A stretch of DNA of 26,381 bases, taken from Bacteroidales bacterium (GTDB lineage: Bacteria; Bacteroidota; Bacteroidia; Bacteroidales; Muribaculaceae). The translations under genes were made by a program, and so were the position numbers. The notes below the pieces were generated by a model, which did not search any database, was not told the DNA's origin, and saw only the letters and a program-made list of their open reading frames with translations. The DNA lies in assembly GCA_900755985.1 (NCBI GenBank), contig CAAEIL010000250.1:1-26381 (forward strand), in the 5' to 3' direction. Numbering within the stretch: position 1 is the first letter of the stretch; every line of letters begins with the position of its first letter. Below, in pieces: positions 1-6,814 of the stretch.

Positions 1-22
1 CCTTAGGACATTACAAAATGGA

Positions 23-49
23 CGCCGCTCAGGATTACACTGAGCGGCG
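23..49 (-). terminator. Hairpin downstream of the serine hydrolase gene
   Basis: A perfect 10-bp inverted repeat (23-32 with 40-49) encloses a 7-nt loop. Read on the minus strand it is followed within a few bases by a short ATTTTG run, so it would act as a modest intrinsic terminator for the minus-strand genes that end here. The annotated stop codon of the serine hydrolase (35-37) falls inside the hairpin loop, which is unusual and suggests that the reading frame has overrun its original end. Confidence 0.6.
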
Positions 50-1108
50 CCCGTTTGAATTAAGGATTGATTGCCTTGCCAGGCATAGAGGTGTATAGAG
101 CTTTGCGCGCAAAAGAGCCTGTCGCCCGCCGTTGTCACCCGTATGGTAAACCTTTAGCGGTCGTCCGGGACTGTCATCGACAAACCATCCCATGGCATAG
201 TGTGTGTGAGGGCGCCGCTGATAGTCGCACCAGGGGCTGCCGGCGACGTCAACTCTCGGGCTATAGACCTCGGCAAGAGTCCCCGGCGAGAGTATACTCC
301 TCTTGGCCAAAGCATTTTCCCATCGCGCCATATCGCGGACAGTGGTATAGATGCCTCCGTCGGGACGGGTGGCAAAAAATGTCTCCTCACCGTAATCATA
401 TTCGCGCCAGCCGTCTTCGGTCGGCTCATAGGCATGCGACTGGTCAGCAGGTGTCTCGGCCGGGTCAAAATAGTAGGTCGAATCCATCTGCGCCGGTCCG
501 AAGACATGTTCGCGCTGATAGTCGACAAATGACTGTCCGGTAGTTTTCTCAATGATTTGGGCCAACAATATGAATGTGGGGTTTACATAGTCATATGCAG
601 TGCCCGGCTCGAACTGTGTGGCTTGCACCGTGGGGAAGTAGCCCACAGAATATACATCGTCGGCATAAATCATTTTGTTGCGGTCCGAACGGTCGCGGGT
701 ATCAGGAATTCCCGATGACTGCGAAGCCAGATGTCGGGGCGTGACTTTGCTCCAGAACGGCGCCTTGAAGTCGAACCATCGCGTCAGCGGCGCGTCCATA
801 TCGACAAGGCCACGCTCGGCAAGTTGCATTATACCGGCCACAGTAAACTGCTTTGATACCGACGCTATACAGAAGCGCGTTTTGCAGTCTATCGGTTTTT
901 TTGTCTCCATGTCGGCCACTCCGGCATAGTATTCAAAAAGTACCGAATCGCCTTGGGTGATGATAACGGCGCCTCCGGGCGCGCTACCGCCAAGAGCATC
1001 GGCATAGCGGGCATCAAAATATTGCCGGAGGCTGTCGCCGGGCAGCGAGCAGAGGCACGACAATGGCAGTACGCACATAAGAGCCATAAATAAAATTCTG
1101 TTCATCAT
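35..1108 (-). CDS. Secreted serine hydrolase, class C beta-lactamase/DD-peptidase fold, atypical C-terminus
   Basis: The 357-residue product has a hydrophobic N-terminal export signal (about residues 1-21) and the three active-site motifs of the beta-lactamase/penicillin-binding fold: S83-V-S-K86 (nucleophile and base), Y174-V-N176, and H322-T-G324 in place of KTG. Members of this family are periplasmic or surface esterases, peptidases or transpeptidase-like enzymes; the substrate cannot be read from sequence. After HTG only 33 residues remain, rich in R, L and S, and they do not look like the usual last beta strands and helix. The stop lies inside the downstream hairpin, whereas a shifted frame stops at 60-62 just before it. 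A frameshift or decayed end is therefore likely. The gene starts 8 bp after the stop of the upstream membrane-protein gene, so the two probably share a transcript. Confidence 0.8.
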   Translation of the reverse strand: MMNRILFMALMCVLPLSCLCSLPGDSLRQYFDARYADALGGSAPGGAVIITQGDSVLFEYYAGVADMETKKPIDCKTRFCIASVSKQFTVAGIMQLAERGLVDMDAPLTRWFDFKAPFWSKVTPRHLASQSSGIPDTRDRSDRNKMIYADDVYSVGYFPTVQATQFEPGTAYDYVNPTFILLAQIIEKTTGQSFVDYQREHVFGPAQMDSTYYFDPAETPADQSHAYEPTEDGWREYDYGEETFFATRPDGGIYTTVRDMARWENALAKRSILSPGTLAEVYSPRVDVAGSPWCDYQRRPHTHYAMGWFVDDSPGRPLKVYHTGDNGGRQALLRAKLYTPLCLARQSILNSNGRRSV

Positions 1109-1116
1109 ATTCTTTG

Positions 1117-2805
1117 TTATTCGTTATTTTTCGACTGCAGGCCCCGCACCATAAACACGAAGCAGACCCGGAATCTCCGATTCGCGGCAGAGCGTGCTGT
1201 CAAGATAGTTGCACATATCTTTGTCAAACTCACCTTTGCCTTCAGTCTCAAAATGTCAATCATAAGTACTATCTTCTTAGCTGCGCCTTTCTGTATGTCT
1301 TGAGCAATCGCCTTAACAGCCTCCCGGCTTGTATAATCTTTGAATTTATTAAAGCCCCAATAATGCCGGAAGGATTTTTCATTTTCAGTGCACGCCAAAT
1401 AAATCCAGCCATGATTAGACATATAAGCGGGTACTATCACGGGCCGGCAGCCTTTGTTCTTTATGTCTGTGAAAGTGCTGTCGGCAAGGTGTATAGCGTT
1501 TAATCTTTTAGGAGTATCGTATATGCCGTCAAAAACCGTTCCCTGAATTCGCTCGGTGCAGTCGTTGTCCTCAATCCCGTCATAGGGCGAATAACACTCC
1601 GAATACGAATAAAGCATACACAGCGGAATAATATAGACCGCCAACAATACATAATATCTAACCTTTATCCTGTGCTTACACAGCAGTACATATAAAATCG
1701 GCATTAAATATATTCCCAGATTTTTATAAAGGTGGAGATTGGAGCCGATAATATGCACAAAACTAAACAGCGCCAGAAAAATGAATATGTATGAGTCTCT
1801 GTCCCATCGCTTGCCCTGGGTATATAGAAGATAGCAAATTCCGGTCCAAAACAATGCCTCATACAAATAGGGAAGGGAATAATTATATAGCTTAAAAATG
1901 CCAATGAAGGTGACGACTATTGCCGTCAATGCCGTAAACGAGACTGACACCGCAGGCGACATTCCCTTGTCTATCAACACTTTGCAAACTCGCAGTATGA
2001 AAGATATAAATGCCACAAGGATGTATAAGACGACCACCGCTACAACAAACGAGTAAACAAGAAATCCCGGCGAATGATTGCTTATCGAATTGTCGTTGAC
2101 TGCTCGTAGATATCCTGCAAAGCCACCGGCCGAATAATACAAGAGCGAAAGCATGACCCATGTCGCCACAGCTGTCAGCACCAGATACATTGCCACAAAT
2201 TTTAGCCGTCGATTGCGAGGAACGGTATCCTGCGCACAGAAAATTATGGCAATCGCGACAAGAGGGACTATCACTGCATCAGGCATACGCGAGCCTATAG
2301 CCAATGTACTCAATATTGCCATGATGGCAACCTTAGCCGCCGAGGACTTCCTGCAGTATTCCATGAAGGCTATTGCTGTCAGTGTCAGCAACAGAAAACT
2401 CAGCGAATCCCAGCTATAATGCCAGGCATTGGTACGCATGCTGCCGTTAGCCAAAAGCAGACATCCGGTCAATGTCATTGCTTCGGAGGCATTGCGACGT
2501 CGCATATAGACCCAGACACCGCCAAGACAGATTGCACCCTGCGTCATGGCATATGACAAGTAGCGGAAGGACAATTGATTCCACCCGAAAATATTGCCGA
2601 AGATATTGCCGGCATAGGCCGAAAGAGGCGCCATCGGCGCACTCTGCGAGTCCATTGCATTCAGTATCTGATATGGTTCGTCATAAAGGTCGATGCACAT
2701 ACGCAGCAGTATCATTCCGGGTATGACACTTAACACCAGAAATATGGCGGCGAATATTTTGCGCCAGTCCGGCATGCTGTTTATGTGACTTGTCTTGTTG
2801 CCCAT
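1117..2805 (-). CDS. Multi-pass membrane protein, GT-C glycosyltransferase-like, with C-terminal frameshift
   Basis: The ATG at 2805 sits about 13 nt after the predicted transcription start. The protein has roughly ten hydrophobic segments over its first 400 residues. The loop after the first segment carries an acidic cluster (D39, D42, E43) where GT-C glycosyltransferases place a catalytic aspartate, and the fold order matches that class; lipid-linked sugar transfer is an inference. A soluble extracytoplasmic tail follows. From about 1253 downward the annotated frame turns basic and unprotein-like, while another frame reads a plausible acidic tail (from F-E-T-E-G-K-G-E-F-D, ending G-P-A-V-E-K) and stops at 1124-1126. 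Adding one T to the T-run at 1250-1253 (minus-strand sense) joins the two and gives a 560-residue protein. The annotated stop at 1117 is therefore probably an artefact or a mutation. Confidence 0.7.
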   Translation of the reverse strand: MGNKTSHINSMPDWRKIFAAIFLVLSVIPGMILLRMCIDLYDEPYQILNAMDSQSAPMAPLSAYAGNIFGNIFGWNQLSFRYLSYAMTQGAICLGGVWVYMRRRNASEAMTLTGCLLLANGSMRTNAWHYSWDSLSFLLLTLTAIAFMEYCRKSSAAKVAIMAILSTLAIGSRMPDAVIVPLVAIAIIFCAQDTVPRNRRLKFVAMYLVLTAVATWVMLSLLYYSAGGFAGYLRAVNDNSISNHSPGFLVYSFVVAVVVLYILVAFISFILRVCKVLIDKGMSPAVSVSFTALTAIVVTFIGIFKLYNYSLPYLYEALFWTGICYLLYTQGKRWDRDSYIFIFLALFSFVHIIGSNLHLYKNLGIYLMPILYVLLCKHRIKVRYYVLLAVYIIPLCMLYSYSECYSPYDGIEDNDCTERIQGTVFDGIYDTPKRLNAIHLADSTFTDIKNKGCRPVIVPAYMSNHGWIYLACTENEKSFRHYWGFNKFKDYTSREAVKAIAQDIQKGAAKKIVLMIDILRLKAKVSLTKICATILTARSAANRRFRVCFVFMVRGLQSKNNE

Positions 2806-2824
2806 GGAGTTAGGTTTTACATTG

Positions 2825-2856
2825 CAAAGTTAAGTTTTATAAGCCAAACGACAAAA
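2825..2856 (-). promoter_or_regulatory. Bacteroidetes-type promoter for the GT-C-like gene
   Basis: On the minus strand TTTTG (2856-2852) is followed after 19 nt by TAACTTTG (2832-2825), matching the -33/-7 boxes of Bacteroidetes primary-sigma promoters. Transcription would start near 2818, giving a leader of only about 13 nt before the ATG at 2805. The TTTTG is also the T-run of the preceding terminator. Confidence 0.75.
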
Positions 2857-2888
2857 TCGGCCCCAGTGCATGTTCAACACCGGGGCCG
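2852..2888 (-). terminator. Intrinsic terminator of the padR-pspC operon
   Basis: An inverted repeat of GC-only core (2858-2864 with 2882-2888, GGCCCC/GGGGCC) with a loop of about 17 nt is followed on the minus strand by GATTTTG. It lies 90 nt after the pspC stop and fits an intrinsic terminator for that operon. Confidence 0.65.
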
Positions 2889-2976
2889 AGGGGAATTATG
2901 GAGAGTGGAAAAGCTGTTTCAGCCGGTTTTTGTCAAAGTTTTTAGGCTATTTTATCAGCGAATATTCAACAAGCCG

Positions 2977-4062
2977 TCAATGCATGGCGACAGGAATTGA
3001 AGCGACTGCGGGCGATACTACATGCAGCAGGCCGGGATTGCACGACTTGAAGATGCATATCAATATACAGGCGGCAATTATCATTACAACCTCGATGATA
3101 ATAAAGCTGATGACTACCGATTTAGTGGGGCTTTTGACTCCTATGATCATTGTGCTGCCTGCCCATGTAATGAGAATTGCAGGCAAAGCAATGCAGAGCA
3201 TTATCAGACCCGCGCCCGTAAGTCCGAAGCCCGGCGATACGGCTGAAAGGTTCATGTCGAAGTCGAACATCTCGTTCATGTCAGCGACACTCATGAAATT
3301 TAGACCTAAGGCGAAACCGAAACACATAAGTGCCGCAACTATGGTTCCGAAGCCCACACAGCCCGCAAGGAAGGAAAAGAAACCTACGACGCATTTGAGC
3401 AAAACATTACCTATGGACACCGCGGCGTTGCGCTTGTCGGGGACATCGAGCCCGGGTGTACCGGCTGTCTCACATGTAAAAGTCCGGGCTATATTGTCGG
3501 GAGTCACCGGGTAGCCCATCATTTCGAGACGGCGCCGAGGCGTATTTGCCGGCGGTATCACCATCCAGCATATCAGATATATCACGCACAGCGTCCCCAG
3601 ACCGATAATGTTGCATATCGCCAGAACGACAAACAGAATGCGCATTATCACTACATTCCAGCCAAGATAGTTGGCAAAACCGGACAACACGCCGCCGAAA
3701 ACCTTGTTGTCGAGGCGACGGTAAAGTTTTTTCTGTCCGGTGGGCGACGGGGCACAGACCTTGTTGGGATTATATGGCGGCGGTGTGGCCACGTCCTCCG
3801 ACTTGCCGTCCGAGAGTTCTTCGGGACGCCCCATGACGGCGATAACGGCATTGACATTTTCGAGGGTGATGATGTTGTCCGGACCTATGGTTTCATCGAA
3901 ATGCTCGTTTATTCGGGCTTCGATATCGTCGACTATCTCGCGCTCGTCGTCCGAGGCAAAAGTCTGTCGCAGCTGGGTAAGATATTCATTGAGAAGATTA
4001 TAGGCGTCTTCGTCGATATTATAAATACGACCGTTGATGTTTACGGCAAATGAGCGTTTCAT
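2977..4062 (-). CDS. PspC-domain membrane protein
   Basis: The 361-residue product begins at the ATG at 4062-4060, which overlaps the padR stop by 4 nt (ATGA); the frame is open further upstream, but that part lies inside padR and is a shadow. Residues 1-83 form an acidic helical domain typical of Bacteroidetes proteins paired with PadR. Residues 111-170 are a PspC domain (K-K-L-Y-R-R-L-D-N-K, then G-V-L-S-G-F-A-N-Y-L-G and two hydrophobic segments). Several more membrane segments follow (about 200-340). PspC domains are tied to envelope-stress responses in Proteobacteria; in Bacteroidetes the exact role is not established. Translational coupling to padR suggests that regulator and membrane protein are made together. 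Confidence 0.85.
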   Translation of the reverse strand: MKRSFAVNINGRIYNIDEDAYNLLNEYLTQLRQTFASDDEREIVDDIEARINEHFDETIGPDNIITLENVNAVIAVMGRPEELSDGKSEDVATPPPYNPNKVCAPSPTGQKKLYRRLDNKVFGGVLSGFANYLGWNVVIMRILFVVLAICNIIGLGTLCVIYLICWMVIPPANTPRRRLEMMGYPVTPDNIARTFTCETAGTPGLDVPDKRNAAVSIGNVLLKCVVGFFSFLAGCVGFGTIVAALMCFGFALGLNFMSVADMNEMFDFDMNLSAVSPGFGLTGAGLIMLCIALPAILITWAGSTMIIGVKSPTKSVVISFIIIEVVMIIAACILICIFKSCNPGLLHVVSPAVASIPVAMH

Positions 4063-4433
4063 TGTTGTGGTGTTGTTTGGAGTTGAGATTTGTGTTGATC
4101 TGAAACTGACTGGTCGCTGAGCAGTCTGACGGTGTCGGCCACTTCGTTCCAGGCCGTGTTGAGGACCGAAAGATTCTGTTCGCCCTCGTCGGTAAGCGAG
4201 TAATACTTGCGCGGTGGCCCCGACGGAGACTCTTCCCATCGATAGGTAAGTACGCCGTCTTTTTTAAGACGCGTAAGCAAGGGATAGAGCGTACCTTCGA
4301 CCACAATCAGCCTGGCGGCTTTGAGCTTCTCTATTATCTGCGAAGCGTAGGCCGGACCTTGTCTGAGCAACAGAAGTATGCAGTATTCAAGCATACCTTT
4401 GCGCATCTGTGATTTTAAATTTTCTACATTCAC
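4059..4433 (-). CDS. PadR-family transcriptional regulator
   Basis: This 124-residue protein is a winged-helix repressor of the short PadR class: the stretch from M-R-K-G-M-L-E-Y-C-I-L through E-G-T-L-Y-P-L-L-T-R-L-K-K-D-G and P-R-K-Y-Y-S-L-T-D-E-G is the standard PadR DNA-binding domain, followed by a C-terminal dimerisation helix (about 90-110). The start is a GTG at 4433-4431; the same frame has a later ATG at codon 10, but starting there would trim helix 1. It is the first gene of a two-gene operon with pspC and overlaps it by 4 nt. PadR proteins usually repress their own promoter in response to a ligand or stress, and the promoter upstream carries two identical palindromes, which fits autoregulation. 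Confidence 0.9.
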   Translation of the reverse strand: MNVENLKSQMRKGMLEYCILLLLRQGPAYASQIIEKLKAARLIVVEGTLYPLLTRLKKDGVLTYRWEESPSGPPRKYYSLTDEGEQNLSVLNTAWNEVADTVRLLSDQSVSDQHKSQLQTTPQQ

Positions 4434-4661
4434 GATTGTTGTTTTTGAGAGAGAGATTGAAACGTTTTAGCGAATTTATCCTTGAGGATAAGTTTATACT
4501 GAACTTGTTATTACGAAAGATTGTGGATAAAATCTTTTCATGTGGATGATTTAGATACAAACAAGCTCTTGGGGAGAAAGAGGAGCATGAGCAAATTACT
4601 GTACAGATGGTATCGGCAGTCGGGCAGGATAAGCGCTTAAAATCCATCGATGCCTTAACCA
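4434..4661 (-). other. Long padR leader, no recognised element
   Basis: If transcription starts about 7 nt after the -7 box, padR has a 5' leader of about 230 nt. It contains no convincing reading frame, riboswitch fold or second promoter that I can identify. A 91-codon frame through it overlaps padR in another frame and is low-complexity and Ser/Cys-rich; I treat it as a shadow. Confidence 0.4.
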
Positions 4662-4666
4662 CGCTG

Positions 4667-4697
4667 CAAAGTTAAGTATTCATATAGTACTATGCAA
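4667..4697 (-). promoter_or_regulatory. padR-pspC promoter
   Basis: On the minus strand TTG (4697-4695) is separated by 20 nt from TAACTTTG (4674-4667), matching the Bacteroidetes -33/-7 pattern. The 13 nt around the -7 box (ACTTAACTTTGCA, 4677-4665) are identical to those at the GT-C-like gene promoter (2835-2823). Both operator palindromes flank the -33 element. Confidence 0.75.
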
Positions 4698-4710
4698 TAC
4701 ATAGTACTAT
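4684..4710. promoter_or_regulatory. Twin-palindrome operator, probably for PadR
   Basis: Two exact copies of the self-complementary decamer ATAGTACTAT lie at 4684-4693 and 4701-4710, 17 bp centre to centre, with the -33 TTG between them and the first copy inside the -33/-7 spacer. A dimer bound at either site would block RNA polymerase. PadR binding is inferred from position (the first gene downstream is padR) and symmetry, not from a known motif match. Confidence 0.65.
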
Positions 4711-4990
4711 ATTTTAGCTTTATTTAACATAAACCGGATTACCCATCCACTATATTTTCGCCCAAAATTTTCTACCCACACCGTACGTAACCTACTGATT
4801 TATCCGGTGTTGTATCTCTTTGCAAGTAATAGTCCAAAATTTTACTGCCATTCCCTCGTCAAATACAGAGTATTGTGTCCGCCCCCTGAAACCTGGATAA
4901 CAAGCCGGTTATCAAACTATATTGAATCCCTCAACAGAACTGTTTTCGAATCGGCGATTTTCGGTCGCATGCCTTTAACAAAGTCGGCTG
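4711..4990. other. Intergenic region between padR promoter and susD terminator
   Basis: About 280 nt of AT-rich sequence. The only reading frame of note (4807-4995, 62 codons, plus strand) has no family resemblance and no canonical promoter ahead of it. I see no RNA gene or repeat here. Confidence 0.4.
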
Positions 4991-5026
4991 GCTAACAAAA
5001 CAGGGCGCACCTTGTGGCGCGCCCTG
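4991..5026 (-). terminator. Intrinsic terminator of the susC-susD operon
   Basis: A strong GC-rich inverted repeat (CAGGGCGC at 5001-5008 with GCGCCCTG at 5019-5026) is followed on the minus strand by TTTTGTTAGC. It lies about 55 nt after the susD stop. Confidence 0.8.
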
Positions 5027-5079
5027 TGGGTCTCGGTTTATACCTTGAATATAAACCTTGGATATTTGCTTCAAAAATA

Positions 5080-6798
5080 TTATTTGGTCCAGCCGGGGTT
5101 CTGTGTCAGCTTGTCGTTAAGCTGAATCTGACCCGAAGGAATGGGGTAGAAGTAGTATTTGTTATCGAATACGCGGTTCTGGCCCCATGAAGCGTCGACA
5201 TAGCCACCGATAACACCCTGTGCGGGCTGGATGGGGGCGTTGGCGCAATATGCACCCTGAGTGATTTTGGGGTTGCGGCTGAAGTCAAGTTTGTCAAGCT
5301 GATGCCAGCGTACGAGGTCCCAGTAGCGGAGTCCGTCGTCAAGCATGAGTTCGCAACGGCGGCAGCGGCGGATTTCCCAGATGAGCGAGCTGACACCCAT
5401 GTTGTTGGCGGGGTCGTTGATGCCACTGAGGAAAGCAACTGTAGGAGTTGCTGTAATACCTGCGCGGTCCCAGAGGGGTTTGAGATATTTGGTAAGGTCA
5501 GCGTCGGTGAGGGTGCCAAGTTCGGCTTTGGCCTCAAGAATGGTGACGTATAGACGACCGCCCCAATAGAGAGGTGCGCTGAGGTAGTTCTTGTTGATTT
5601 CATTGACAACTTCGCCGGGAACGGTGGGATTGTTGAATTTAGCGACACCGTAACCTGTCGAAGACCACTGGCCGGATGTGTTGCCGGGGCTCCATGACAT
5701 ACCCTGGAAGAAGATATGGTCATAAGTGATTGTCGACAGACGTTTGTCACGTACAGCCAGAAGGTTGGCAATCGAGACAGCAGATGTACCTTCGACTACA
5801 CCGTGGTCGGTGTTGTCATAGCTTGTCGAAGCGGCAGGCTTGCCGTCAAGGAAGAGGAATGAGTCGAATGCGTCACGGGTAATACCGGCAACACCGTCCG
5901 ATGCGTTGGAGTAGTCAGAAATCGAGTTCATGAATACGCCCTGTTCGTAGGGTTTGAACATGATGATTTCGGGATTGGCCGAAAGGCCGTTGTAGCCACC
6001 GCCGGCGGTACGGAACGACTGATAGAGAGCTGTGTAGTCACCGATAGGATAGCTGGCGGCTATGGCTTCGCCTGCTTTGACTGCTTCCTCAAGGAATTTT
6101 TTAGCTCGGGCGTTGTCGTTCTGATGATATTTGGCATAAGTACCTTCGGTGAGGCAGACTTCGGCTTTGAAAGCCTGGGCCATGTCGCGAGAGAAAACGG
6201 TTTTACCGGATTTGGCTGCGACATTTTCGACAGCGAAGTTGAGGTCTTCGAGGACAAAGTCCATGACTTCGTTACGCGGGGTGCGTTCGCCGAAGAGAGC
6301 AGCGTCATCTGCGGGGTCGAGAGGTTCAGTGACCAGAGGCACATCACCATAGCGGCGAACAAGATCGTAGTATCCGCGAGCGCGGTAGAGACGGGCCTGT
6401 GCCAGATAGTTGGCTTTCTGCGAATCACTAAGTGTGGAGCCTTCCACGCCTTTAATTACGAGGTTGGCACGGCGAATTTCGGTATAAGGAGCATTCCACG
6501 AGCCAGATGTGGGAGGAACAGTGAGGAAAGTCCAGTCAGCGAACGATGTGCGGCCGGACTGGTCGTCTGAGAGCCAGCTCCAGTAGAAAGAACCGCCACC
6601 GGAACCGTTTCCGTATCCGCTATAGTCCTCATAGAAATAGTTAATCTGGTTCTGAACGTTTTCTGCGTTGTTCCAGAATGCTTGGTTTACTATCTGCTGC
6701 GATAGTGGGTAACGGTTGTCGTTGAGGAAGTCGTCGCAACTGGTGAGAGCCAGCGAGCCGGCAACGGCAAGCATACCCATAATATATTTGGATTTCAT
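5080..6798 (-). CDS. SusD/RagB-family surface glycan-binding lipoprotein
   Basis: The 572-residue protein has a lipoprotein signal with lipobox L-T-S-C21 followed by D-D-F-L, acidic residues typical of surface-exported Bacteroidetes lipoproteins. The N-terminal tetratricopeptide-like half includes the familiar A-R-L-Y-R-A-R-G-Y-Y-D-L-V-R-R-Y-G-D-V-P-L segment (about 130-155), and the C-terminus has W-E-I-R-R-C-R-R-C-E-L-M-L-D and R-Y-W-D-L-V-R-W, ending Q-N-P-G-W; all are SusD hallmarks. SusD proteins form the lid on the SusC channel and capture oligosaccharides or other nutrients. It starts 16 nt after susC and ends at its own terminator. The ligand cannot be deduced, because no carbohydrate-active gene is adjacent. 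Confidence 0.95.
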   Translation of the reverse strand: MKSKYIMGMLAVAGSLALTSCDDFLNDNRYPLSQQIVNQAFWNNAENVQNQINYFYEDYSGYGNGSGGGSFYWSWLSDDQSGRTSFADWTFLTVPPTSGSWNAPYTEIRRANLVIKGVEGSTLSDSQKANYLAQARLYRARGYYDLVRRYGDVPLVTEPLDPADDAALFGERTPRNEVMDFVLEDLNFAVENVAAKSGKTVFSRDMAQAFKAEVCLTEGTYAKYHQNDNARAKKFLEEAVKAGEAIAASYPIGDYTALYQSFRTAGGGYNGLSANPEIIMFKPYEQGVFMNSISDYSNASDGVAGITRDAFDSFLFLDGKPAASTSYDNTDHGVVEGTSAVSIANLLAVRDKRLSTITYDHIFFQGMSWSPGNTSGQWSSTGYGVAKFNNPTVPGEVVNEINKNYLSAPLYWGGRLYVTILEAKAELGTLTDADLTKYLKPLWDRAGITATPTVAFLSGINDPANNMGVSSLIWEIRRCRRCELMLDDGLRYWDLVRWHQLDKLDFSRNPKITQGAYCANAPIQPAQGVIGGYVDASWGQNRVFDNKYYFYPIPSGQIQLNDKLTQNPGWTK

Positions 6799-6814
6799 AA
6801 TTGTAAATCGGTTT

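Noticed and set aside
4063..4239. Upstream in-frame extension of the PspC-domain protein to 4239.
   Set aside because: This part lies inside padR in another frame, is Arg/Gly-rich and unlike any PspC protein; the ATG at 4062 coupled to the padR stop is the better start.
4807..4995. 62-codon plus-strand frame between padR and susD.
   Set aside because: No promoter of the local type, no family features, and it runs into the susD terminator from the wrong side.
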